Source: a virus. Taken from it: DNA of 40,062 bases. The DNA lies in the IMG/VR virus record IMGVR_UViG_3300025889_000287, positions 1 through 40,062 of that record; one strand, 5' to 3'. Below, one piece after another: positions 5,900 to 14,747 of this stretch. The notes beneath the pieces were generated by a model. The model saw nothing but the letters and a program-made list of their open reading frames with translations. It was not told where the DNA came from and ran no database searches. Positions within the stretch are counted from its first letter, which is position 1, and every line of letters begins with the position of its first letter. The translations under genes and the position numbers were made by a program.

Positions 5900-6539
5900 A
5901 TCTAATATCCTTTTTTGGTGGAAAATTAGAGCAAGTAACATTGTGACACCCCAGTTTTTCCTTGATGGCTTTCTGATAACCATAAATAAAGGTAGATATT
6001 GAGTCATTAAGAGGCTTCAGCCCATCTACATCAGACAAATTATAGCCATCAGGCTTATTAGCCACACCAAACATACCAATCATTTTATCATTAAAAATCA
6101 ATGGCATACCTAGATATGCGTTTAAAGGAGGATGTCCGTTAGGAATACCTGCTGAGTATTTATGATTTGACGGATCGTTAGTCATTACGATCTCGCTAGT
6201 AGCCAAAGTTCGCCCAAACAGAGAATTTAAGTTATAAAACTCTAAGCCTTTAGGGGCATTGTCAGAATAAAATTTTCTAGTCTCATCATTCCAAGCAATA
6301 TTAGTTATTGCGAAGGTTTTTAAATATGGATTGCCGTCAGAATCATGACGCACCTCTCCAATAAACCCATATTCAGATTTGGTGTGTTTAAGCAATATTT
6401 CTAAAAATAAATCAAAAGCTTTTGTGTAAGATTGTTCTTTTACAAAAACCAATTGAGCCTTGAGAATAGACTCGATTAGATAATCTTTTGCAATTAAAGA
6501 TTCTGTTAGCTTAGAGAGCTTATTGAGGCTAGATTCAAT
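5892..6539 (-). CDS. GAF-domain protein, probable AUU start
   Basis: A 215-aa protein if it starts at ATT 6539. Residues about 35-190 form a GAF domain of the subtype seen in bacterial signalling receptors: SEYGFIGEV, PYLKTFAITNIAWNDETR, GLEFYNLNSLFG, VMTNDPSNH, GHPPLNAYLGMPL and MIGMFGVANKPDGY. GAF domains bind small ligands or partners. A TTG at 6452 is the first conventional start, but it would remove 29 residues of normal GAF lead-in helix. The frame is closed by TAG just upstream of ATT, ATT is preceded by AGGAAGAGG, and ATT shares one base with the previous stop (ATTGA). It has no output domain visible and sits in the lysis cassette. Confidence 0.75.
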   Translation of the reverse strand: MESSLNKLSKLTESLIAKDYLIESILKAQLVFVKEQSYTKAFDLFLEILLKHTKSEYGFIGEVRHDSDGNPYLKTFAITNIAWNDETRKFYSDNAPKGLEFYNLNSLFGRTLATSEIVMTNDPSNHKYSAGIPNGHPPLNAYLGMPLIFNDKMIGMFGVANKPDGYNLSDVDGLKPLNDSISTFIYGYQKAIKEKLGCHNVTCSNFPPKKDIRYE

Positions 6540-6813
6540 CTTTACCTCTTCCTAAAGCACATGACTCAAACAGTAGTTCAGCATCATCAGGAGGTAAGCA
6601 GACATACTTATCACTTTGATCTATGCCTTGTTCCCAAGTAATATCTGGATCAAGAGTATTAGCGCAATAGAGCATATTACCCATACCGTCTATAGTACAA
6701 ACTATAACGTGAAGGTCTTTATCGCACCCCATTGATAAGCTTATGGGCAAGAGTAGCAAGCTTAACTGTAGCGTTTTTCTTATCTGTTGGAGTCTTTGCC
6801 TGATTGAGTTCAC
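6535..6813 (-). CDS. Putative lipoprotein nested in lysis cassette, outer spanin candidate
   Basis: A 92-aa protein with GTG start 6813 (TTG 6816 also possible) after AGAGG. The N-terminus is basic (residues 1-13), then LQLSLLLLPISLSMGC, a lipoprotein-type signal with Cys near residue 30; position -3 is Ser, so the lipobox is imperfect. The mature part has five more cysteines. The first 95 nt overlap the 75-aa gene in another frame. Overlapped lipoprotein genes in lysis cassettes are often outer-membrane spanins, but this one lacks the usual Pro-rich region, so that role is only possible. An internal ATG at 6732 would lose the signal. Confidence 0.55.
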   Translation of the reverse strand: MNSIRQRLQQIRKTLQLSLLLLPISLSMGCDKDLHVIVCTIDGMGNMLYCANTLDPDITWEQGIDQSDKYVCLPPDDAELLFESCALGRGKD

Positions 6814-6946
6814 CAAAAGCCTCTGTAACCTCTAACAAGAATTTATTGGGATCTTCTTTTAGCTGCTCTCTTAGATAGGTAAAAATCTCTCTGGCGAGCT
6901 TAATTACCTCTCCAAGAGTTCCAATTGCAGCAAAAAGGCCACCCAT
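6719..6946 (-). CDS. Small lysis-cassette protein
   Basis: A 75-aa protein with an amphipathic, Gly-containing N-terminus (GLFAAIGTLGEVIKLAREIF) followed by a charged helical remainder. No clear membrane span. It starts in a TAATG overlap with the holin gene, so the two are coupled. It may be a holin partner or a membrane-surface helix protein; no family recognised. Its 3' half is overprinted by the lipoprotein gene. Confidence 0.55.
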   Translation of the reverse strand: MGGLFAAIGTLGEVIKLAREIFTYLREQLKEDPNKFLLEVTEAFGELNQAKTPTDKKNATVKLATLAHKLINGVR

Positions 6947-7137
6947 TAGTCTAAGAGCTTGATTTTGTCCTTAGTAACAAGCCTAAGAACAACACCAAGT
7001 CCTGCCCACAAAGAGGCAACCATGCCAACATTAGCGGCAATATACTCTTGTGCAGGTGGATAAAAAGCAGCCAAGGCAACCAAAAGGTTTAGCCAAATTG
7101 TCTTACTTAAATAAGGTTTTTTAGTTTCTCCGTCCAT
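6946..7137 (-). CDS. Holin-like membrane protein
   Basis: A 63-aa protein of a small phage membrane family marked by KP(Y/W)LSKTIWLNLLVALAAFYPP near the N-terminus and VVLRLVTKDKI near the C-terminus. It has two predicted membrane segments (residues about 13-29 and 35-53) and a lysine-rich end. Members next to lysis genes are usually annotated as holins, which open the inner membrane at a set time. AGGAGG lies 5 nt before the ATG. It heads the cassette holin, small protein, lipoprotein, GAF protein, XhlA-like protein. Confidence 0.7.
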   Translation of the reverse strand: MDGETKKPYLSKTIWLNLLVALAAFYPPAQEYIAANVGMVASLWAGLGVVLRLVTKDKIKLLD

Positions 7138-7178
7138 ATAGACCTCCTAAATGTCATTTTAATACACCAATAAATACT

Positions 7179-9701
7179 TTATTCGTCAAAGGGATTTCCA
7201 ACAAATCCTTGGTTTAAAGATTCTAGTTCCCACCTACTTGAGCCACCCTCCATCTCAGGAGGCGCAGGAGTATCCCTCCACACCTGCCTAGCTCCTGCCG
7301 CAGCAGGTCTACCGAGGTTCAAAGCACCCATTCCTAATGCCCTGTCAGCCCAAATATCTACCGCCTCTTTCCAGTTTGATTTTGCATCAGGAGTAAAGTT
7401 TTCACCCCAACTATAAAGACGCTCTTTTGATTTAAGGATCGTGTCAAAGTCACTCTTACCCTTGAATAGTGAAGAAAAACTGTCAGCTAATGTAGTGGGA
7501 AGAACCCTGTTTCTAGCAAACAATGTAATATAAAGAGCTTTTAGCTTGTTTGTCTTGTAGCTAGGTCCATCGACCAGATTCGTAGGAGAGATACTCTCCT
7601 GAGTCTTTCCTAAATACTTCAGCCTGTTCAGTTCATCCTTTGTAAAGGTCATAGCCTTTTGTTTCGGACTGAGAGAATTAATTCTGTTGAGAACCTCATT
7701 GGGATTCCAAGCACTCTCTAGTGGCCCTTTCTTATACATAGAGTCCTGCATTAACTTATCAATCCAAGCACCCTTAATTTCCTTAAATGTTTTACTATTC
7801 TTTGGAAATAGGGACTGAAAAGCCTCTAAATAGTGAGTCTGACCAGGCTTAAATAGCTCCTTAGAAACCAATGAGGAGTTTATCCTATTGTCACCAAGCA
7901 TTTTAGATACAACCCTAATTTGGTCAATGTTGTTTGTGAAATCCTCAAACCTCTTATAAACATCACCCTTCTTGTAACTATCAGAAAGGTTTGCATCCAT
8001 GATTTCTTTTGAATCAAGGCTCAAAGAATCTCTAAGGGAACTAAACATTCCCTTAGACTGACCTTTTGATTTTAGGATTTTCTCAGCTAGAGCAGAGTCT
8101 TTAATATCCACAGGAAGACCTGCTGTATCCCTTACTTGCTCATAAAGGTTTTTTAATTGCTGTGGGTTTAACCCTTGGGTATCCAATAGACCGTTGTACT
8201 TATCAACAAGCCCTTGAATAACTTGTTTTCCTTCCTTCTCAGTAAGACCGAAAGGAGCAATAAGGTTTGCTTGATCTCCCTCAAAATAAGCTTCCTGCCT
8301 CTTTACTGTCTTATAAGAACCATCAGCTTGTTTTACCTTCTCAGTAACAGTTTTAAGCCTAGGCTTCCAAATAGGGGCAAGCTTTCCATTCTTTTGTCTA
8401 TAAACAAGAGCAGACGAACCTGCATCATCACCAAGTCCCAAAACTTCTTCCATTTTAGACATTAAATTTTTAGGAATAAACTTCTCATCAGGCTTTTCTT
8501 TAGCCAGAGCAGTCCAAAGTTCTCCAATACCATTCTTGATATTTTCAAACTTCATATCAATAAGTCCTGTATTTTTCTCGGATATATTCAGCCAAACTTC
8601 TTCGTCACTTCTTACGCCTTTTCTAGCTTTCTCCATCTGTTTAGGAGTCATAGGCTTAAACTGACCTTTTTTACCCCTTACTGGAGCAATCCTTAACTTT
8701 TCAGATAAATCCTGAAGACTGTCTTGAACAAATTTTACTCTCTTAACGTCATCAATCGCACTATCAGCACTATTAATAAATCCCTGAACAAAACCAGTAA
8801 GCTTGTTAAAGCCACCCTTAATACCTGATCCAGCTCCTCCAACGGCTCCGCTAGTGACTGCTCCCATTGCCATGTCAGAGGCTAAGTCAGTCTCAACTCC
8901 CACCCCCTTAGCTGCCATAGAACTAGCACCACTCGTAAGCGCACCTTCCGCACCTCCTGCCAACAAGCCTCTTCCAGCCATTGACAAAAGACCTTTACCT
9001 GCTTGAACAAAACCACTTGCTAGTCCAGAGGTCGCCATTCCCATGGCTGTCTCAAGGAGAGGTCTGATGTTATCTGTTATTACATCATGGAACATCTCAA
9101 ACTGATCTGAGTCTACAGGAGAGAAAGGTTGGTCCTTACTTCTTCTCCATAAAACTTCACCGTTAGCATTAACGGACACGTTCTCTTCACCTAAAGTCTT
9201 CTTCAGAACGTCTACAGCATCTTTGCCACCAGAAGAAAAACCATACTGAAGTCTTGCAAAGTTTTCTCTAATAGTGTCACTAAGTGACTCAGATAAAGCA
9301 CCTAAGCTTGGACCATCTAAATCTACTTTTTGCTCAGGTAGCTGATCCCACTCTTCAACAAACTGAGCGACATCAAGATCGTCTAACGCTTCTTTTTCTT
9401 CTTCGTCCTTTAAAGCACCCACTTCTTGCTCACTTGGAGCTGCTCCTTGTGGCATTGGGGTAGGCTCTGAAGGAGCAGCCGCTTGAACCGCCTCTTGAGG
9501 TAAATCATCTTGAGGAATATCTTCGCTAGTAACCCCCCCAGTAGTAGGCATACCCTGTTGAGCATTGCCGCCTGTATCATCTACCAAGTTTTCTAAATCA
9601 AATTGATTAAGAAACTCCAAATCATCATCAGCTACAGGGGCATCTAAACTTGATGGTTGTGCATTTGATAGTCTGCCTAAATCTGCTGATGGATTTGCCA
9701 T
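7179..9701 (-). CDS. Large internal virion / DNA-ejection protein candidate
   Basis: An 840-aa protein. Residues 1-130 are acidic, Pro/Gln-rich and probably disordered; residues about 214-312 are a Gly/Ala/Ser/Met-rich stretch (AMGMATSGLASGF ... GAVGGAGSGIKGGF) with weakly hydrophobic character typical of proteins that insert in or cross a membrane; the remaining 500 residues are helical and charged. Large proteins with this make-up, placed after tail genes in podoviruses, are packaged in the head and ejected with DNA. No lytic transglycosylase motif was found. Its start is 2 nt from the stop of the 534-aa gene. Confidence 0.55.
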   Translation of the reverse strand: MANPSADLGRLSNAQPSSLDAPVADDDLEFLNQFDLENLVDDTGGNAQQGMPTTGGVTSEDIPQDDLPQEAVQAAAPSEPTPMPQGAAPSEQEVGALKDEEEKEALDDLDVAQFVEEWDQLPEQKVDLDGPSLGALSESLSDTIRENFARLQYGFSSGGKDAVDVLKKTLGEENVSVNANGEVLWRRSKDQPFSPVDSDQFEMFHDVITDNIRPLLETAMGMATSGLASGFVQAGKGLLSMAGRGLLAGGAEGALTSGASSMAAKGVGVETDLASDMAMGAVTSGAVGGAGSGIKGGFNKLTGFVQGFINSADSAIDDVKRVKFVQDSLQDLSEKLRIAPVRGKKGQFKPMTPKQMEKARKGVRSDEEVWLNISEKNTGLIDMKFENIKNGIGELWTALAKEKPDEKFIPKNLMSKMEEVLGLGDDAGSSALVYRQKNGKLAPIWKPRLKTVTEKVKQADGSYKTVKRQEAYFEGDQANLIAPFGLTEKEGKQVIQGLVDKYNGLLDTQGLNPQQLKNLYEQVRDTAGLPVDIKDSALAEKILKSKGQSKGMFSSLRDSLSLDSKEIMDANLSDSYKKGDVYKRFEDFTNNIDQIRVVSKMLGDNRINSSLVSKELFKPGQTHYLEAFQSLFPKNSKTFKEIKGAWIDKLMQDSMYKKGPLESAWNPNEVLNRINSLSPKQKAMTFTKDELNRLKYLGKTQESISPTNLVDGPSYKTNKLKALYITLFARNRVLPTTLADSFSSLFKGKSDFDTILKSKERLYSWGENFTPDAKSNWKEAVDIWADRALGMGALNLGRPAAAGARQVWRDTPAPPEMEGGSSRWELESLNQGFVGNPFDE

Positions 9702-9702
9702 T

Positions 9703-11307
9703 TTACTTTCCCTGACCCTTCTTCTTAGCTAAGTAATCATTAATTCTTCTCTTAGCCTCATCGTAACTAATGCCCTTTTTATCGGCAAAAGCTTTAATCA
9801 TTTCTTTTTTACTTCTGCTCTTTGGAGCCGCACTCTTTTTAGCCTCAGCTTTAGAAGCTTTCTTACCGACAGACTTTTGATCAGAAGGTTTTTTAACCCC
9901 AGAGCCTTCTCTTTCTTTGGCTCTTTTTACGGCTCGCTTTATTTCTCTTTCTTTCCATTTCTCATAGCCTTGCATACGTTTTTCATCAAGCAAACTTCTG
10001 AACCTAATATCGTCTAATCCCATCTGCTCAAGAGAGCGAATCTGAGTGCCGTATTTCCTAAAAAACACATCGTACAGAATCTCGTCGTTTATTTGAGCAA
10101 TTTTTTCGTAAGCCTCAAGCTGACCTGGGGTTAAGACTTCTTTTCGCATCAGGCTCTTAACAGCCTTCATGGCTTCTTCTAATGTACTTCTAGGTATAAG
10201 AAAATCTTCCTCACCAACCCTCATAACTGAAGCTCTAAATTCTGTAAGCTGCTGACCAGTTCTAGGGATAGCGGCCTCTAATACAGCTCTCTCACTGTCT
10301 CCAATTTCTCCTTTTTCTCTGGCCTTTCTTATTGCCGCGCCAAGCCTTTTAGTCAAAGCAATGGCTTGAGTAAAGTTTTGGTTATCCTTATACCAGTTGT
10401 TGATGTCTTTCCTTACAAATTTGAATTGATCATCTAATTGATCTCTTTTACGCTTGTCTTTAGCTAATGTCTCTTTGTTTTTAGCCTTAATTCTAGAACT
10501 ATTAACACGGCTCCACGCATTAAGTTTTGCTATATACTCATTTGAGTCTCTATTAAGCCCTGCTTTCTCTGCTTCAGCAATGAGCCTATCAGCTTGAAGT
10601 TCAGCAGATTGGCTACCTTTTTCTAGGGTTAAATCCCATTCGTGTTCTCTATCAAGTTGATTTTCGGCGCTTTCTTGAGAGAGTTCCTCTGCTTGCCTTA
10701 GATTTCGTCCCTTTTCCTCTATGACCGTTCTTTCTGTGGTTTTCTCTTGCTTCATAGACTCTCTGCCTGTCTTCTGACTCTCCACCATCTCAGCTTGTGC
10801 AAAGGCTGCTTTAGCTTTTTCTTCGGCCACGTTCTCTGCGTTCATTTGCTTGATAAGAGCATCCAAGGCATCACTAGAAATAAGACCATTTTTAATTAAA
10901 GTATCATAAGCCCTAGCCCTCGTAGCCTTGTTTGAACTTGCGGTTAATTGACGTAATCTACCAATAGCTGTTCTCATGGCTGTAGTGTCTAACTCGTCAA
11001 TTCCTAGATCGCCAAAACTCATACCAACGGACTCGGCCAGCCTTTGTATTTGATTCTTATAAAGCTTACCTTCCGATTTGTTGGGAGTAGAGATGTACAT
11101 ATGCAGTCCCTTTGTTAATTTTTCCATACGAGTATTGTAAATTTCTTCTCTAATTTTCTCGTTGGCGGCTTTTGCTTTTTTAAGTTGCTCTCTCTTTTGG
11201 TCAAGACCAACAAGCCTTTCGGTTAGGCCCATGCCAGCGTCAACTGCCCCAGGATCTTCTGGGTTGGTTTGCTTTATAATGTTACTCATATCAGTTAATT
11301 GACTCAT
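9703..11307 (-). CDS. Coiled-coil internal virion protein candidate
   Basis: A 534-aa, highly charged protein. Residues about 130-330 are Ala/Glu/Lys/Gln-rich with heptad character, suggesting a long coiled coil; residues 470-515 form a lysine-rich linker (KKASKAEAKKSAAPK type). No catalytic motif visible. It lies between a Gly-zipper protein and the 840-aa protein, the position of T7 gp14-gp15-gp16-like ejection proteins; this is an argument from order and composition, not from recognised homology. Confidence 0.55.
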   Translation of the reverse strand: MSQLTDMSNIIKQTNPEDPGAVDAGMGLTERLVGLDQKREQLKKAKAANEKIREEIYNTRMEKLTKGLHMYISTPNKSEGKLYKNQIQRLAESVGMSFGDLGIDELDTTAMRTAIGRLRQLTASSNKATRARAYDTLIKNGLISSDALDALIKQMNAENVAEEKAKAAFAQAEMVESQKTGRESMKQEKTTERTVIEEKGRNLRQAEELSQESAENQLDREHEWDLTLEKGSQSAELQADRLIAEAEKAGLNRDSNEYIAKLNAWSRVNSSRIKAKNKETLAKDKRKRDQLDDQFKFVRKDINNWYKDNQNFTQAIALTKRLGAAIRKAREKGEIGDSERAVLEAAIPRTGQQLTEFRASVMRVGEEDFLIPRSTLEEAMKAVKSLMRKEVLTPGQLEAYEKIAQINDEILYDVFFRKYGTQIRSLEQMGLDDIRFRSLLDEKRMQGYEKWKEREIKRAVKRAKEREGSGVKKPSDQKSVGKKASKAEAKKSAAPKSRSKKEMIKAFADKKGISYDEAKRRINDYLAKKKGQGK

Positions 11308-11334
11308 AAAATCTCCTATACATTAAATCTAATA

Positions 11335-12249
11335 TTAACCTGCTCCAAATAAAGAACCACCGGCAGCCGAGGTTTTGCCAAACAGCTTACCAGCTCCTCT
11401 TCCAGTTTGAGCAATGTTTTGGGCCTTTAAAATCTCCATAGTTTCTTCATCGCCCTCAAGTTTTGCTGAAGCCATCTCGTACTGACTCATTCCTTTAATA
11501 CCAAAATCTGGCCGCATACTTGTAAATGCGTTAAGCTGTCTCCCTGATAAGACATTTCTAGCTTCAAACTCAGTACCAACACCCTTTTGAGCTACACCAA
11601 ACAAACCTTGAGTCTGAGACTTAATTTGCTGTCTCTGAGATGCGGCTGTAGCACCTGTTTGTCTTAAACTTGTCATTGCTCCAAACTGAGCATCCATCAT
11701 TGCATTAGCTTGCTGAGTCTCAAAATTCATCAAAGCTTGCGCCCCTGCTGTGCTAGTCCTCCAAGAAGAACCAAGCCTTCTTTGCATATTGGCCTCAAAT
11801 TTCTGCTCTGCCAACTCTTGCTTCCTTTTAAGAGGATCTAATATAGGAGCCATCTTACCCTTCATGATTTCATGCTGCTGTTTTGCTGATTCCATGATTA
11901 CAGGATCAATCTCAGAGAGCAATTTCTCCTCTTGTTGAATTTGATTAGCTAACTGCTGTTCAGCTTGAACTCTTTGGTTATACATAGCCTCTACAGCCGC
12001 AAGCTCCTGATCTGTCGGCGCAGCCATCCTAACGGCTTCTGCTTGTTGCTGTTCTTCTCGCCTAATTCTTTCTTCTTCTCGCTGTCTTTGGGCGACCATG
12101 TAGCGATCAATAGCTTCTCGCTGCTTTCTTTGCTGCCTACCTGCGGCTCTAGCTACCTTGTCGCCTTGAACCGCACCGACTCCAAGACCTACGGCATCTC
12201 CAATAATGCCCCCTGCTACTCCACCTATAGCTGCTGCTGTTTGGCCCAT
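11335..12249 (-). CDS. Gly-zipper internal virion protein candidate (gp14-like by position)
   Basis: A 304-aa protein. ATG 12249 has GGAGG 7 nt upstream; the frame is open to 12294 but that part has no ribosome site. Residues 4-30 are a glycine-zipper hydrophobic segment (AAIGGVAGGIIGDAVGLGVG), then Arg/Gln/Glu-rich coiled coil to about residue 170 and a Gln/Ala-rich remainder. A membrane-active N-terminus followed by coil is the T7 gp14 layout, an ejection protein that makes the outer-membrane pore. Function is inferred from composition and neighbours. Confidence 0.55.
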   Translation of the reverse strand: MGQTAAAIGGVAGGIIGDAVGLGVGAVQGDKVARAAGRQQRKQREAIDRYMVAQRQREEERIRREEQQQAEAVRMAAPTDQELAAVEAMYNQRVQAEQQLANQIQQEEKLLSEIDPVIMESAKQQHEIMKGKMAPILDPLKRKQELAEQKFEANMQRRLGSSWRTSTAGAQALMNFETQQANAMMDAQFGAMTSLRQTGATAASQRQQIKSQTQGLFGVAQKGVGTEFEARNVLSGRQLNAFTSMRPDFGIKGMSQYEMASAKLEGDEETMEILKAQNIAQTGRGAGKLFGKTSAAGGSLFGAG

Positions 12250-12250
12250 T

Positions 12251-12637
12251 TTATACCTCCAATGAAATAGTTCTACCCAACTGCTTAAACCCAAGCCTTA
12301 AAGCAGGACTGATAATAGTCGATGACTCCGGCGTCGCAAAAATAAAAGTAAAGCCAAGTTTTTTAGCTAAACCAACAAGATGCTTACCCATCGTGTGCAT
12401 ACAGTCCATCCTAATCTCTTTGCTTTCAATGCCCCTTCTCAAAATAGCGTACTCAAGAATAGCCAAAGGTGTATTTGTCCTAAGCAAAAACATAGCTCCA
12501 GATGCTCCACCAAGAGTGTGACATATAACACCATCTTCAGGGTAAAACTTTTTATCAATCGGCTTCATGTCTCTATCAATATACCAAGACCTAATAAGAT
12601 CATAATGCTTTGACTCTTCGTATTTCTCTAGCCTCAT
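12251..12637 (-). CDS. GNAT-like acyltransferase-fold virion-region protein
   Basis: A 128-aa protein with a GNAT-like course: an N-terminal helical segment, DGVICHTLGGASGAMFLLRTNTPLAILEYAIL strands, a central MGKHLVGLAKKLGFTFIFATPES segment, and a final ALRLGFKQLG strand. The usual acetyl-CoA loop (Q/RxxGxG/A) is not clear, so it may be enzymatically inactive. Similar proteins sit between tail fibre and internal virion genes in many podoviruses (T7 gp13 position). The ATG overlaps the 3' end of the fibre gene by 4 nt. Confidence 0.6.
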   Translation of the reverse strand: MRLEKYEESKHYDLIRSWYIDRDMKPIDKKFYPEDGVICHTLGGASGAMFLLRTNTPLAILEYAILRRGIESKEIRMDCMHTMGKHLVGLAKKLGFTFIFATPESSTIISPALRLGFKQLGRTISLEV

Positions 12638-14745
12638 GAGTAATCCACCTTTACGTTAGCAACAATGGTGCCTGGGTATATCTGAGTACCTTTCACGTTA
12701 ATCGCATCACCAGCAGCAAGAATTCTTATAGAATGAAGACCTGCTTTTAGTACACCTCTCCAAGTCAAAACAAACTGCCTGTTTCCTGGGTCTGATACTG
12801 CAACAGTAGTATAATAAGGAAGCAGAGAAACTACAGTAGATGCAGCATCCAAGTCGTCTGTTGGGTTATTACCAACAGCTCCATCTATAGACATAACAAT
12901 TCCACAGTTCATTGGAACCGCACTTGGTCGCCACTTACCATAAAGGTCAATATCTACTGTTCCAATGCCATCAGTGTAAAACCAAATAATGTCGTCTTCA
13001 GATATACTAAGATCTTGCCAAACAGCGGCGGTTGTAGAGCCAATGGCGGTATTAACTTGACCAAGATGGTGCAAACTTGAATGAGGAGGTAGTCTATTAA
13101 CCCTATTGTCGTTAACGATGTTTGATACAGGATTATTTTGAATAATAGTATCAATAGAGTCATTTGTAATGCTTTCAAACATAACGCAATCATCTAAATT
13201 TGAATCGTTGCTATTTTGAAGTACAGGTTCCACTTCCTCGTCGATAGAGTATTTGAAATACTCCCATTGAGAAATACTGGTGTGATCAGCTGTAGAAACA
13301 TTGAAGTCACCAAAATTTATAACATCGCTAATGGCTGTAGCGGCAACCAATTTCAATCTTAAAGATAATACTCCATCTACATATAGAAAGGCCCATCCAG
13401 AACCGTTATATGGCTTTATAACTAGCCTATAAACGTGCCATTCAAAAACGTCCATGTTTAATCTGTTTGCTACCGCAGAACTACTTACGCTATTGTCGTA
13501 CATAGTTAGGCCAAGCCTATCGTATGCAACAGACACCATATTTCCCCCAGTTGCTTCAGCAATGAAAACCGACAAAGGGGAATCATCATGTTCAACTCCT
13601 GAAGCATAATTAATCTCGTCAGCTTTCATTTTCCATTCAAGCGTTGCTCCAGTTACACTGAAGTCACTAAGACTAGGTGATGCTTGGAAAAAAGCTTTAT
13701 CATCTGTTACTGATCCAGTTTTTGTATCAATTGTGAGAACACCACCACTAACAGAACAAGCAGTAGCAACATCTCCCTGTGCTGTCCAAGGAGACACAGC
13801 CTCATCACTTGGTAGAACACTCATTGCGCTAAATTTATCCCAAGTAGGATCATTTCTTTTTGCGCCGAGGAACCAATAACCGCCCTTGCCAGAGTTGATA
13901 GAATAGCTTTGCCCTGTAAGCTGAGTTCCTTCGTCTGCGTTGTCTAACTTCAGTAAAAGCCTATCTGTAGTAGAACCTAAGATTTCGTTAATGGAATACT
14001 TTAAAATTACGTTCTTAAAGCTAGAGCTTGCTGAGATTGTGGTGCTACCAGTAATAGTTGTTTCTGTTTTTGTAGTCTCTGTTGCAGCCTCTTTTCTTGT
14101 AAGAGTTGCCTCTAACTTCCCTGTGTTTGTGACATCAAGCTGAATACCAAGAAGAGGGTTATAAGCAATACACTCGTTTGCGGTAAGATTTCTAAAGTGA
14201 CATGAAAACGTGCCAACATCAGGTCTTGTCGAATTAGAATTAACAGCAAATACACTGTCAGAATTAGGGAAAGAAGTTGTTCCGTTAGGTGAAAACGAAG
14301 CAGCACCAAACTTTTTGTTAGTAGTATCAAATGGGCTGTCTAAAGAAACAGTTGATACATCGTTAAACTGGGCAACAGGATGCGCCCCCCTGTTGTAGAT
14401 GTCAGAGTTTGTAGCTTTATCAAAAGGGAAATACCAAAGAAGACTAGACTTGGCATAGTTAAGACCTTTCAGGCTTAACTCTGGTTCTTCATACCAATAT
14501 GTTTCTCCAATGATAGCACTTAACTGATGCCTAATTCTCTCAATCTCTCCAGCCAGAGATGTAGATAAGCTAGATCCATTTTGTGGATCAGTTTGAATTT
14601 GGCTCTCAGCCAGGCTAGTGGAGTAGTCATCAATCTGTGATGGAATAAGGTTATTAAGAATGTTGTCAAACTCGTCGTTAAGGTCGGAAGCCCTAATTAC
14701 TTCTAAAGTAGCCCAAGTTTTATTTCTACTAAATAGTGCTGGCAT
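12634..14745 (-). CDS. Tail fibre/adhesin with N-terminal virion-anchor and lectin-like domains (copy 2)
   Basis: A 703-aa protein. Residues 1-100 share with the upstream gene an anchor pattern: RxKTWATLEVIRASDLNDEFDNILNNL, PxQIDD, then SLAGEIERIRxxL and WYEEP. The rest is beta-rich, Ser/Thr/Asn-rich, and contains two LamG/concanavalin-like regions, with the SVFSxNSNSTRPDVGTFSCHFRN, GGYWFLGAKRNDPTWDKFSA and WHVYRLVIKPYNGSGWAFLYVDG patterns. Such proteins project from the tail and bind host surface glycans. It is a paralogue of the 693-aa gene, starting 3 nt after its stop. Confidence 0.7.
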   Translation of the reverse strand: MPALFSRNKTWATLEVIRASDLNDEFDNILNNLIPSQIDDYSTSLAESQIQTDPQNGSSLSTSLAGEIERIRHQLSAIIGETYWYEEPELSLKGLNYAKSSLLWYFPFDKATNSDIYNRGAHPVAQFNDVSTVSLDSPFDTTNKKFGAASFSPNGTTSFPNSDSVFAVNSNSTRPDVGTFSCHFRNLTANECIAYNPLLGIQLDVTNTGKLEATLTRKEAATETTKTETTITGSTTISASSSFKNVILKYSINEILGSTTDRLLLKLDNADEGTQLTGQSYSINSGKGGYWFLGAKRNDPTWDKFSAMSVLPSDEAVSPWTAQGDVATACSVSGGVLTIDTKTGSVTDDKAFFQASPSLSDFSVTGATLEWKMKADEINYASGVEHDDSPLSVFIAEATGGNMVSVAYDRLGLTMYDNSVSSSAVANRLNMDVFEWHVYRLVIKPYNGSGWAFLYVDGVLSLRLKLVAATAISDVINFGDFNVSTADHTSISQWEYFKYSIDEEVEPVLQNSNDSNLDDCVMFESITNDSIDTIIQNNPVSNIVNDNRVNRLPPHSSLHHLGQVNTAIGSTTAAVWQDLSISEDDIIWFYTDGIGTVDIDLYGKWRPSAVPMNCGIVMSIDGAVGNNPTDDLDAASTVVSLLPYYTTVAVSDPGNRQFVLTWRGVLKAGLHSIRILAAGDAINVKGTQIYPGTIVANVKVDYS

Positions 14746-14747
14746 AA

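Noticed and set aside
8803-9006. Rightward Pro/Ala-rich open frame
   Set aside because: It is the antisense reading of the Gly/Ala-rich region of the 840-aa virion protein, with no ribosome site.
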